The translations under genes and the position numbers were made by a program. 64,000 nt of DNA from Absidia repens. Lineage: Eukaryota; Mucoromycota; Mucoromycetes; Mucorales; Cunninghamellaceae. Below, in pieces: positions 1-10,869 of the stretch (positions are counted from its first letter, which is position 1; every line of letters starts with the position of its first letter). The stretch lies in the NCBI GenBank assembly GCA_002105175.1, contig MCGE01000003.1, positions 806,001 through 870,000 of the forward strand, given 5' to 3'. The notes beneath the pieces are model-generated. The model saw only the letters and a list, made by a program, of their open reading frames with translations, was not told the origin of the DNA and ran no database searches.

Positions 1-1227
1 ATAAAGAATACCAACATATGCATACATAATTGACATCACTATACAGCACACGTACATACAAATTGTTACAAAGATCTTTTTTATTGTTTATTAGCAAAAC
101 AGAAGAAAAAATATAATGGAATGATAATAAAATAAAAAGAAGGGTACAGAATGACATGAATATAAAAAATGCGGTGTGATGTAATATGGAAAAAAAATAT
201 AATGATGTGACAATAAAATAATAAAGCAGTGATATGGAAAAAGAGGGTAATGAAAATAAATTCTAAAAGGGATAAGCAGTGGTACTAGAAAAAGAATAGT
301 ATCAATAATAATGATAGTACCTTTGATGTGCTGGTAAATCTCGAATGAATGTGGTGGAGGGATCAGGTCTTTGTCCCATAATAAGATTAATAACTCGATG
401 ATAATGTGCAAAAAAAAAAAAAAAAAAAAAAGGATAGAGCAGTAGTATCTTGCATTTTGTTACTTTTTGACAGTACTGTACAGTACTTGCAAGGCTATAA
501 CGTATCTGGGCGGGACCACCTGGAAAATTCAAATTCCGGCTTTTTCGAAAGAGTACGTGCAATGCCTAAAACTTACTACTGTGACATTCATGAGAGGCTA
601 GATTGCAATAATTGGAAGATAGTCAATTGTCTGATTATCTGAAGTTGAATCACTCGCAATATCAAAATACACACCTGATAAAGTAATAAGAATGGGAAAT
701 AAGTAGGGAGAAGTAAAAAGCTATTATTTTTATTAGAAGGAATTGTTCAAACTATTTGTCCTAATCGCACTTCCACACATAAACACACACAAACATAGAT
801 CCAGCTACACTATTCAAAAGAGACCAAACTAATAGCGATCTGACTAACACTACAACATGTGACAATGAGGTAGCTAAAGGGCGATCTGACTAACACTGCA
901 ATAAAATAGGGGGGTTGATTGTAAACGAAGAGATTGTGAAGGTCGTTATTGTTGGCAAAAGTGTACGTAACTATTGTGGAATTAATGACATGAAGTAACG
1001 AGACTAAGGCACAGATAAATAAGAGGGAGACAAAATAAAAGAAAGGAACGATCAAAAGGAGGGGAGAGAAAACAATAAAAGGAAGAATAAATAAAAATAA
1101 AAGAGAGCAGGAAGGAAAAATGATCAACAAAGAAATAGAGAAGCGAAATTAAACTAGCCAATAAAAAGGCCAGCGGCGATTGAATATTGACAATAAGGAA
1201 TATATAATACTCTTTAATTTCAATTTC
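1..1227. other. Gene-free AT-rich flank of the retrotransposon
   Basis: Purine-rich, low-complexity sequence with a poly-A run at 410-431, a GTACTGTACAGTAC microsatellite near 470-487 and a short duplication of GCGATCTGACTAACAC near 835 and 880. Open frames here are low-complexity and have no recognisable domain. I see no gene. Confidence 0.6.
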
Positions 1228-1446
1228 TGTCAAATCTTGGCCCTCAAATTCTGTTGGTGTGCCTGTAGTCCTACCAGCCCTTGGTAAGCGCTTGGTGAAG
1301 CACAACAACAACAACAAATAGTGATTTGATATAAATAGTGTATTTTATTCAATTAATAAAAAAGGACAATCTTTAACTATCTAAAAACTTATTCTAAAAA
1401 CTACTGTCCCAGTGACCCAACTATATATACATCCCCTGATTTAACA
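1228..1446 (+). repeat. 5' LTR of Ty3/gypsy element
   Basis: Begins TGTCAAATC and ends TTTAACA (TG...CA ends). Identical to 6216-6433 except for one extra A after the (CAA)n stretch. It contains a TATAAATA-like box and AATAAAAA downstream, compatible with promoter and polyadenylation signals. Confidence 0.95.
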
Positions 1447-1448
1447 AC

Positions 1449-1455
1449 TGGTAGC
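1449..1455 (+). promoter_or_regulatory. Putative primer-binding site
   Basis: TGGTAGC starts two bases after the 5' LTR. From general knowledge, TGGTAGC is complementary to the 3' end of fungal initiator tRNA-Met (..GCUACCA) and Ty3 uses a similarly short match two bases from its LTR. The match does not extend past seven bases, so this is only a plausible site. Confidence 0.5.
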
Positions 1456-1475
1456 TTAATAGCCGTATAACGATC

Positions 1476-2306
1476 ATGACAACTAACCTTGAAGATGCAC
1501 TTGCAAGAATGGCAGAAGCAATGACACTGATGGCCAGGAACCAAGGACAACAGAACTACGTTGGTTTACAAGCAGCCAAAGTCAAGGTACCCGTGCCTAG
1601 TCATCTGTCGGGGGATCGTGATGCTGTTGAAGTGGACAATTGGATTGCTGACATGGACCATTACTTCAAGATCACGCAGTTGGGGGATCAAGATCAAATG
1701 GAGTTTGCTGTGACACTGTTTGGAACCAAGGCGAAGACGTGGTGGCGAAGATTGCAAGCCAATAAGGAATCCGATAAACCCAAGGATTGGAAGGAATTGA
1801 GTGAAGCAATCAAGGTGGCTTTCAAACCTGCTGGATCATACCTAAGTGCAAGAAATCAGTTTGCTGCGTTACGTCAAGATGGATCTGTGGTCACTTACAG
1901 CGAAAAGTTTGAAGAATTGCGATTGGTGATTGGTGATGTGTCCGAGGCTGAAGGTTTGGACAAATACATTCGTGGACTGAAGCCAGATGTTCAAGCTCAC
2001 GTACGAACATACGCGCCGAAGAATGTTGATACTGCCCAAAGCCAAGCCCTGGCCTATGATGAAGCGCATAACCCTGTGGAGTCAAGACCAAAGTGGACAA
2101 GGAAGGACAATGCTACGCCCATGGAGTTGGACTATGCTGATACGCCATTCAAGAGAAATCACCGTGGGAAGAAGAATTTCCAAAATCAAAAGAAGAAGGC
2201 CATCAACAAGAAGAAATGTTGGATCTGTGAAGAAGCTGGACATTTTGCCAAGGATTGCGATTTGGTAGAACAAGCGAAAGCTTTAAAAGGCCGAGCGCAA
2301 AGATAG
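1476..2306 (+). CDS. Gag polyprotein of Ty3/gypsy element
   Basis: 276-residue Gag. The capsid-like region spans about residues 20-190, with the retrotransposon-gag pattern W-x-W-R-R around residue 90. A basic stretch follows. A CCHC zinc knuckle, CWICEEAGHFAKDC (CX2CX4HX4C), sits near residues 248-261 and would bind the RNA genome. The ATG at 1476 is the first in-frame start after the LTR and candidate primer site. The stop at 2304-2306 lies downstream of the heptamer TTTAAAA at 2282-2288, where ribosomes could slip into pol. No break is seen. Confidence 0.95.
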   Translation: MTTNLEDALARMAEAMTLMARNQGQQNYVGLQAAKVKVPVPSHLSGDRDAVEVDNWIADMDHYFKITQLGDQDQMEFAVTLFGTKAKTWWRRLQANKESDKPKDWKELSEAIKVAFKPAGSYLSARNQFAALRQDGSVVTYSEKFEELRLVIGDVSEAEGLDKYIRGLKPDVQAHVRTYAPKNVDTAQSQALAYDEAHNPVESRPKWTRKDNATPMELDYADTPFKRNHRGKKNFQNQKKKAINKKKCWICEEAGHFAKDCDLVEQAKALKGRAQR

Positions 2307-5300
2307 TGAGGGGAGCTTCTTTGTGCGTAACTACAAATCCCCAAAACAACAAGGTGGACAAGGTGGACAAGGTGGACAAGGTGAAAACGACTGTGTTGGA
2401 AGCAAGAAGTGACCGTTGGAAGAAGGAAAGCGACCATCTGCATGAGCTGAACACAACTGTGGATTCGACTGGACTGCCTACGTATGAAGCGTTCATCAAG
2501 GATGAGCCGATAAAGGTGTTGATTGATTCTGGTGCTTCCGCTAATTATGTATCAAGACGTTGGGCCAAAGGTCTGAAGAAAACCAAACTGCAAGAAGCAT
2601 TGCCAGTGAAGACTGCTACCGCGGGTGTAACGTGGGTAGATTCGATGGTGGACATTCCGATAACATTCCGGGGAAGTACTGGTGTGAAGATGAAGTATAT
2701 TGTCAGGGCATTAATTTTTCCAAGTCGATTTGATTTGATATTAGGGCTAGATTGGTTGGAGGGTGCTAATCCTGTGGCAAATTGGACTGATCATACGTGG
2801 ACTATCAAACAATCGAATGGTGACATCGTGTTGGAACCGCAAACCGCTTATCAAGATGTTGAATTGAATTTCGTGTGTACACCTAAACAAGCAGAACGTG
2901 CCGCTAAACGAAATGAAGATATGGGTTGGCTGTTAGTAACTGATACGAATGGTCCTAATGTTGTGAATGCCTTTCAAAACAAGATAATGAAGGATTATGC
3001 TGACCTCTTCAAAGATGAATTACCTGATCTACCACCTGTGCGCGATATTGAACATGTCATTGATACGGGCGATGCCAAGCCGGTAAGCCGTTCACCATAC
3101 AAGACCAGTCCCAAGGAATTGATGGAACTACAAGATCAGTTAAGCAAGTTGAAAGCCAAAGGATTGATTGAACCAAGCCATTCACCGTGGGGTGCACCCG
3201 TGTTGTTCGTTCGCAAAAAAGACGGAAGCATGAGGTTGTGTGTCGACTATCGTGCAATCAATAAGGTGACCATCAAAAACAAGTACCCATTGCCAAGGAT
3301 CGACGAATGTTTGGAGCAACTTGGAAACGCCAAATATTTTTCAACATTGGATCTGAAGTCTGGATATCATCAAGTACGCCTAAGGGATCAAGACAAGGAA
3401 AAGACCGCATTCAACACCCGCTACGGACAGTTTCAATTCAAGGTGCTGCCATTTGGATTGACCAATGCCCCGCCAACCTTTCAAGCTCTAATGAATCGTG
3501 TATTGGAAGAATTTGAAGATAAGTTTGCGCTTGTCTACCTTGATGATATATTAATCTTTTCCCCTACCTTAGATCTGCATAAGAAGCATGTACGCATGGT
3601 GCTGGATAAACTTCGTGACCATCAACTCTACTTGAATCCGGAGAAGTGTCAATTTGGTGTGCAAGAACTGTCGTTTGTTGGATACAAGGTGACCGCTAAT
3701 GGTATACTGCCGGAGGATGTCAAGGTGAAGAAGATCAAGGAATGGCCAACGCCAAGTAATGTCCAAGAAGTGCGTCAATTTTTGGGATTAGCTTCGTATT
3801 ACCGCCGATTCATTGCCAACTTTGCCAATATAGCCGCACCAATGACTGATTTGACTCAAGGCCAAGGACCCAAGCGACGGCGAATACAGTGGACCGAACA
3901 GTGTGACAAAGCATTTCAACAGTTGAAGGATAGTCTAACCAATGCTCCAATTCTACGTGCGCCTGACCTGAATCGACCGTATACTATATATGCTGATGCT
4001 TCTGATTTTGCCTGTGGTGCTGTACTGATGCAAATTGATGATCGTGGTCAAGAATATGTGGTAGCATTCGAATCACATAAGTTTTCAAAAGCTGAACAAG
4101 CCTACCCTGCTCAAGAAAGGGAACTGTTAGCGATTCTGCATGCTTTGCGCACATGGCGATGTTTTATTGAAGGTGCTGACTATGTGGTATATACTGATCA
4201 TTTACCTTTGAAGTACTTCCGTGCACAGAAGACCCCTACGCCTAGGTTGACCCGTTGGATGAATGAGTTGGAATTGTATGACCCAGACATTCAATACCGT
4301 CCTGGTAAAGATCAAGTTGTGCCCGATGCCTTGTCTCGTATACCATGTAATGCTGATGATCCCTTGGAAGATGATGTGCCAGTGGTGTCCGAATATGTGT
4401 ATGCTTTGGATCAAAACCTACCAACAATAGCGCATGAGTCTGATTGGCCGTTATATTTGCTGTGTGATAATCAAGATGTACCTACCGAAATCCAAGAACG
4501 ATTGCAAGTTGGACAAGACGACTGGAAGGTAACTGAAGACAAAATTGTGCTGAAACGTCGTGGTGCTGATGACTGGGTGCCGTTTGTGCCGTTTGTGGAG
4601 CGTGCCGATTTGGTCAACAAATATCATCAACAAGCTGGTCATGCCAGTATCAAGACTATGATGCATCTGATGGAATCCCGGTGCTGGTGGCCGTACATGG
4701 ATAGGGATATACGCAAGTGGTTGGAAGTCTGTCAAGAATGTCAGTTGGCTGGTCGCCCAGAAAAGTCTAAACATAAAGCAATGTTACATCCTATGGTATC
4801 TGCACAACCTTTTGCACGGTGGCATCTAGATTTTGTTGGTGAATTACCTGTAACCCGTCAACGCAATCGGTGGATTCTGGTGGCTGTGGATTCTGCGACA
4901 AATTGGCCTATAGCAAGAGCCTGTCAAGATGCAAAGGCAACTACAGTGGCAAACTTTTTGTATGAAGAAATCGTGCTTCGTTTTGGCTGTCCACAAGAAA
5001 TTGTGTCGGATCGGGGAAGTCAATTCATGTCGGATGTTGTAGCCAAATACACACAAAGAATCAATATTAACCATAAATTCACATCAGCTTTTCACCCTAG
5101 AACAAATGGGAAAGTGGAAAGGGTTAATGGAATGATCAAGACAATGCTACGCAAGTACTTACATGGCGCTATTCATGAATGGGATACATACTTGGACTCT
5201 GCTGTGTGGGCTTTGCGAATTCGTAAACATTCTGCTACCGGATATTCGCCTTTCTTCCTGGTGTATGGTCGTGACCCAATATTGCCTGGTGATTCTTTGC

Positions 5301-6256
5301 GTCCGTATTTGTCAAGAGAAGAAGTCAATGACCCGCTGTCGGTGAATGCACGTTCAGCCAAAGAACTAGAAGACCTTGGACAAGCCCGCGCTGCTGCTGA
5401 ATTCCGCGCCAAATCGTATGCCGCAAAAGTCAAGGAGAGGTGGGATGCTGTGATCAAACCGGTTGGCTTCGATGTTGGTGATCTTGTGCTGCTACGATTG
5501 GAACAACGATATGGGTTGGAATATCATTGGCAAGGTCCGTACCGTATTGAACAGAAGAACGATCAAACTGATGTATACAAGCTGTCGACTTATGGTGGTG
5601 AAGTAAAACAAGACTGGGTGCATGTTGATCGACTGAAAGCAGTGAAAGCTATGGACAAGATACTGGAAACAAAAACATGGTTCGATGTTAGTACTTCAAG
5701 AGCAAAGTGGCCTGCTGGTGCTTTACGCGACCATTCAATTGTGGACCTACCATCGGTGTTGCCGGAATTGTCTGTGAATAATCAAGTTGAAAACAACCCA
5801 TTGCAAGAAGAACCTGCTGTTGGTGAAGAAGCGTTGCCGCCAGAAGAAGATACGGAAATTGGTGTTGAAGAATTCCCTGCTGAAGAAGAACTGCCGCCTG
5901 ATGAAGACACGGAAATTGGTGTTGAAGAATTCCCTGCTGAAGAAGAACTGCCGCCTGATGAAGATGTTGACATTGCTGCTGCTATTGGTGAAACTGAATC
6001 TACTGGTGTTGATGACCGCTTGGAAATTGATGTTAACAAGACGTTTGATGTTGATGTGGAACCTGTGGAAGACAATGAAGAAAAAAAAGCAAGAAAGAAA
6101 AAAATGCCGCCACTGGAAATCAAAATAAACAAACGCCGCAAGCCCCTTATCAAGATTCAGATCCCGACACCGATGTGGATGTTCGAGGTCGAACATCAAG
6201 CTTGGGGGGAGGTGTTGTCAAATCTTGGCCCTCAAATTCTGTTGGTGTGCCTGTAG
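2255..6256 (+). CDS. Pol polyprotein (PR-RT-RH-IN) of Ty3/gypsy element
   Basis: Open frame in -1 relative to gag; the first ATG is at 2255, but synthesis is probably by frameshift at 2282-2288. Domains by residue of this frame: aspartic protease DSGA near 91; reverse transcriptase catalytic YLDD at 428-431; RNase H beginning YADAS near 579; integrase HHCC zinc module near 790-830; DDE catalytic residues in LDFVGE (~858), SDRGSQF (~919) and VERVNG (~955); GPY/F module WQGPYRI near 1093. I see no chromodomain after it. Instead there is an acidic tail with two 19-residue repeats, then a lysine-rich patch that may act in nuclear import (inference). The stop TAG falls inside the 3' LTR. Intact throughout. 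Confidence 0.95.
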   Translation: MRFGRTSESFKRPSAKIVRGASLCVTTNPQNNKVDKVDKVDKVKTTVLEARSDRWKKESDHLHELNTTVDSTGLPTYEAFIKDEPIKVLIDSGASANYVSRRWAKGLKKTKLQEALPVKTATAGVTWVDSMVDIPITFRGSTGVKMKYIVRALIFPSRFDLILGLDWLEGANPVANWTDHTWTIKQSNGDIVLEPQTAYQDVELNFVCTPKQAERAAKRNEDMGWLLVTDTNGPNVVNAFQNKIMKDYADLFKDELPDLPPVRDIEHVIDTGDAKPVSRSPYKTSPKELMELQDQLSKLKAKGLIEPSHSPWGAPVLFVRKKDGSMRLCVDYRAINKVTIKNKYPLPRIDECLEQLGNAKYFSTLDLKSGYHQVRLRDQDKEKTAFNTRYGQFQFKVLPFGLTNAPPTFQALMNRVLEEFEDKFALVYLDDILIFSPTLDLHKKHVRMVLDKLRDHQLYLNPEKCQFGVQELSFVGYKVTANGILPEDVKVKKIKEWPTPSNVQEVRQFLGLASYYRRFIANFANIAAPMTDLTQGQGPKRRRIQWTEQCDKAFQQLKDSLTNAPILRAPDLNRPYTIYADASDFACGAVLMQIDDRGQEYVVAFESHKFSKAEQAYPAQERELLAILHALRTWRCFIEGADYVVYTDHLPLKYFRAQKTPTPRLTRWMNELELYDPDIQYRPGKDQVVPDALSRIPCNADDPLEDDVPVVSEYVYALDQNLPTIAHESDWPLYLLCDNQDVPTEIQERLQVGQDDWKVTEDKIVLKRRGADDWVPFVPFVERADLVNKYHQQAGHASIKTMMHLMESRCWWPYMDRDIRKWLEVCQECQLAGRPEKSKHKAMLHPMVSAQPFARWHLDFVGELPVTRQRNRWILVAVDSATNWPIARACQDAKATTVANFLYEEIVLRFGCPQEIVSDRGSQFMSDVVAKYTQRININHKFTSAFHPRTNGKVERVNGMIKTMLRKYLHGAIHEWDTYLDSAVWALRIRKHSATGYSPFFLVYGRDPILPGDSLRPYLSREEVNDPLSVNARSAKELEDLGQARAAAEFRAKSYAAKVKERWDAVIKPVGFDVGDLVLLRLEQRYGLEYHWQGPYRIEQKNDQTDVYKLSTYGGEVKQDWVHVDRLKAVKAMDKILETKTWFDVSTSRAKWPAGALRDHSIVDLPSVLPELSVNNQVENNPLQEEPAVGEEALPPEEDTEIGVEEFPAEEELPPDEDTEIGVEEFPAEEELPPDEDVDIAAAIGETESTGVDDRLEIDVNKTFDVDVEPVEDNEEKKARKKKMPPLEIKINKRRKPLIKIQIPTPMWMFEVEHQAWGEVLSNLGPQILLVCL
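2282..2288 (+). promoter_or_regulatory. -1 ribosomal frameshift site (slippery heptamer)
   Basis: T TTA AAA in the gag frame fits the X-XXY-YYZ slippery rule. Slippage by -1 gives TTT AAA in the pol frame. It lies inside the only gag/pol overlap (2255-2306), six codons before the gag stop. Confidence 0.8.
5852..5965 (+). repeat. 57-bp in-frame tandem repeat in pol 3' end
   Basis: Two exact 57-bp units starting at 5852 and 5909 encode an acidic motif (TEIGVEEFPAEEELPP...). Being in frame it lengthens the acidic C-terminal tail after the integrase GPY/F module. Confidence 0.9.
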
Positions 6257-6433
6257 TCCTACCAGCCCTTGGTAAGCGCTTGGTGAAGCACAACAACAAC
6301 AACAATAGTGATTTGATATAAATAGTGTATTTTATTCAATTAATAAAAAAGGACAATCTTTAACTATCTAAAAACTTATTCTAAAAACTACTGTCCCAGT
6401 GACCCAACTATATATACATCCCCTGATTTAACA
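6216..6433 (+). repeat. 3' LTR of Ty3/gypsy element
   Basis: Second copy of the LTR, one base shorter than the 5' copy. It is preceded by the purine tract GGGGGGAGG (6204-6212), three bases away, the likely plus-strand primer. The pol stop codon lies 39-41 bases into it. Confidence 0.95.
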
Positions 6434-6444
6434 TTTCAGTTGAA

Positions 6445-6516
6445 GCGCGGTTGGTTAAAGTGGTATAATCTTCGCCTGCCACGCGAAGGGCCGGGGTTCG
6501 ATTCCCCGACCGCGCA
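6445..6516 (+). tRNA. tRNA-Gly (anticodon GCC)
   Basis: 72-nt intronless cloverleaf. The acceptor stem GCGCGGT pairs perfectly with ACCGCGC (6509-6515), with discriminator A. The anticodon loop is CTGCCAC (GCC) between TTCGC and GCGAA. The A box begins near 6452 and the B box is GGTTCGATTCC. The retrotransposon ends 11 bp before the mature 5' end, so the Pol III start region is at the insertion junction. Internal promoter boxes are intact. Confidence 0.95.
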
Positions 6517-6565
6517 ATCATCTTTTTGCAAATATCTGTTTTAATTTTGCTCACACGATTGTTAC

Positions 6566-7680
6566 TGTTACGGCCAATTTGGGTAAGAAGCTTGTAACAG
6601 AGTAGTGTTTTTGTAGGTTTTTATATTTTTCTGGGTTGAATAGGATGTCTTGTGTTACGGCCAATTTGGGTATGTAGCTTGTAACAGAGTAGTGTTTTTG
6701 TAGGTTTTTATGTTTTTCTGGGTTGAATAGGATGTCTTGAGTTATCCTTTAGTATAGCTTTTGCTTGTTTAGAGTTGATAATAAATTTGTTCCTTGAACG
6801 GCATTTGAAATATCTTGTTCCTGAATCGGACAAAAATAGAATTGAGAGTAGTGAGCACCAGAACTTTTGTAGATAAAGTCCAACTGTAGAGAAAGTTTAT
6901 AAAAAATAAACTTGGAAAAGTAAAATAAAATAAAAAAGATAAGTATTGACCTTTGTTGGTTCAATAAAAATAAGTGTATAACACACAGTAAAAATAAAAG
7001 AGGACGTAGTTACAAAAAATAAAAGAAAATTTCTATATAGACGATAGAAACAAAATAAAAATAAGACAGTGATTTGGTGGTTAAAAACCTTTGTACTGAA
7101 TTTTATGTAAAAAAGATTGAGATAAATATATGATAATAATTAACTAAAAAAAAGAGAATTGACTGGGGAAAGGTGGGGTATTTATACTAAAAAATAGAGG
7201 GGCGGCGAGTGCTGAACGTGATAAAAAATATAAATATAAAATAGATAAACGTGATAAAAAATATAAAATATAAAAGGGATAAACGTGATAAAAGAAAAAG
7301 GAAGGGGGAGAACTTAATCTTGCATGGCCCAGCCAAGCGCGTCACTAATACCAAAAATGGCATTTAGCATGCCACTCATTGGAGGTGCCTCAACAGTTGT
7401 TATATGAAGTGTGTACCAGATATGTACTGTTACGGCCAAATTGGGTGTGAAGCTTGTAACAGAGTAGCGTTTTTGTAGGTCTTTATATTTTTTTGGGTTG
7501 AATAGGAAGTCTTGAGTTATCCTTTAGTAGCTTTTGCTTGTTTAGAGCTTGAAAATAAATTTGTTCCTTGGGAGGCATTTGAAATAGATTGTTCCTGAAT
7601 CGGACAAAAATAGAATTGAGAGTAGTGAGCACCAGAACTTTTGTAGGTAAAGTCCAACTGTAGAGAAATTATATACAAAA
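6566..7680 (+). repeat. Three LTR-like repeats beginning TGTTACGGCC
   Basis: Three direct copies start TGTTACGGCC at 6566, 6653 and 7428. The first is cut after 87 bp and abuts the second. The second and third align for about 250 bp (to about 6905 and 7675), including AATCGGACAAAAATAGAATT. TG starts and inner GTAACA motifs suggest old LTR fragments of another family, but no paired internal region remains. AT-rich sequence with a GTGATAAAAAATATAAA microrepeat (about 7218-7290) separates copies two and three. Confidence 0.6.
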
Positions 7681-7703
7681 AAAAAAAACAAAAAAAAAAA
7701 AAA

Positions 7704-7863
7704 CGCTCTGGCGCTCCGCTGGATCCTTTGGATATCTTTCGATTTATTGGGTGTCACATTTTTTTTATTAAAGTGTGGGTTTTGATGGGATAGGATTAAA
7801 GCCTCCACCATTTAGCACCATGGTGGGCAGCCCCTTGGGGCCAACGTCGTGCTCAGCGCGTCG
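7704..7863 (+). repeat. GC-rich dispersed repeat (copy 1)
   Basis: Island containing CTCTGGCGCTCCGCTGGA, GTGTGGGTTTTGATGGGATAG and CCCCTTGGGGCC. It is present in reverse complement at 41840-42000. In both places it is followed, in its own orientation, by a T-rich tract and a variant R1 core, so it is probably the head of a longer element. Confidence 0.75.
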
Positions 7864-8079
7864 TCAATGGGTTTTTTTTTGTTTGCTGAAATAATAGCTT
7901 ACTTGAAAGGCGTCAGAGACATTAGAGCTTGATTATGTAGGGGTTGTAACTGCCTTTCCACTGGAAGATAAAACGAATTATGCACTACGGTAATTATGGC
8001 GGCTGCCCTTCCCTGATTTTCTGACATAAAAAAAAAAGGCTGGATGATTCAGGCTCCGCATTTTGCTTCCTATTTTTTT

Positions 8080-8480
8080 TTTTTGGTCCCCTTTTTGGTC
8101 CCTCTATTTTTCTTTCTTTTTTATTTTTTTCCTTCATGATAGTCTGAATGATATGATGGCAAGGCTCATTGGGGAATTGGTGATCTAGGATTAGTGTTAG
8201 AACTTGAATCAGGGCATTTTTCAAAATTGCATTACAAATATACATGAGGATCCCTTTCATTTTGAATTCAAGATTCGGAACACCCTTCCCATGAAATTAG
8301 TTTTCCTCTTGCAATAGTATTATCAAACCATCACTAGCTTACTTTAGTATCGGTTGTCATAGCTTATACCAAACTTGAATAAAATATGTCTCGTCTATTT
8401 TTTAACCTTTAATCGCTCTTGTATGTTTAAGTTGTCTTCTACTGTTGATCCGTTTCTTACTTTCGCATGCCTTCTACATT
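8080..8480 (+). repeat. R1 dispersed repeat, variant B
   Basis: T-rich tract, then a core resembling GATTAGTGTTAGAACTTGAA...CCCTTTCATTTTGAATTCA, then TTGAATAAAATATGTCTC. The same order occurs in the other R1 copies. Here the core carries the variant ACTTGAATCAGGGCATTTTTC shared with the copies at 40.8 and 41.6 kb. Non-coding. Confidence 0.6.
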
Positions 8481-9092
8481 AGCGCTGACCTTCCCAGTTT
8501 ACGTGTACGCCTACGTTACAAAACACTTTTTTTTTCTTATTAAACCAACACCTTTAAACCCTCTTGTGTAATAACGATTTCTTTATTGATAGCATTGTTT
8601 ACTCAATCTTCTTCTGAAAAGATTGCTTAGCACTCACTATATTTTTTATCCACTCTCAGGGAGCTTCAACGTCAAAGTAATTAATGAAGAGCAATACAAT
8701 AGTAAATACAGAAGTACCGATTTATTGTGAATACAATCTGGCATTTTATTTTCCTTTAATTTTTGATCAGATTTCATTCCTTCTGATATCCATCGGGTAT
8801 TGAGGAATTCATTCACTTCGCTCGGTCAAACTTTAAAATGGTCGACCGTGGAAGACTTTTCGCTGGGAACAGATCAAAATGCATGGTAATTGGCCAATTT
8901 AATCAGGGTGTTCTCACGCTCTTTTTGTATCGGATTCAAGTCCAACCTTATTGTTTGTCGCTCTTTTTCCACTCTACCATTCCGAACATTGATCTCCCAC
9001 CCAGTCAGATAAAAGTGATTTTTTTTTTTTTCATCCAATCTTTTTTTTTCTTCTCTCTTTCCTTTTACATTTTTATTATATTTTATTTTATC

Positions 9093-10658
<1,566 letters not shown>

Positions 10659-10869
10659 AACCTGCCAATTTTTTATTCTATTTTTGACATCTAATTTCTC
10701 CTTTTTGCACTGTTCCTATTTGCCCCCTTTTTTTTTTTGGTCATATTTCATACATTTTATTGTGATGCCATATGAATAACTCTCTATCACTTCTTTTATA
10801 GCTGAATAAAGGTTATTCCCTCCTCTTTGTATATATCAAAAAAAAAGCCGGACAATTGGACATATTTCA

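Larger units (their letters stand above)
1228..6433 (+). mobile_element. Complete Ty3/gypsy LTR retrotransposon
   Basis: Full-length element: 219-bp 5' LTR, gag, overlapping pol with domain order protease-RT-RNase H-integrase (the Ty3/gypsy order), purine-rich tract, 218-bp 3' LTR. The LTRs differ by a single A in the CAA repeat and both reading frames are intact, so insertion is recent and the element may be active (inference). The flanks repeat TTTC (1224-1227 and 6434-6437). If the LTR's terminal A is shared, this is a 5-bp ATTTC duplication, the size usual for the family. The 3' end lies 11 bp upstream of a tRNA-Gly gene in the same orientation, recalling yeast Ty3, which integrates at Pol III start sites. 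Base composition matches the local genes, so no sign of foreign origin. Confidence 0.95.

Noticed and set aside
2255..2257. ATG as an independent pol start
   Set aside because: It lies upstream of the slippery heptamer inside the gag zinc-knuckle region; frameshifting explains pol expression better.
5747..6199. Long minus-strand frames opposite the pol 3' end
   Set aside because: Antisense shadow of the acidic repeat; serine/phenylalanine runs only.
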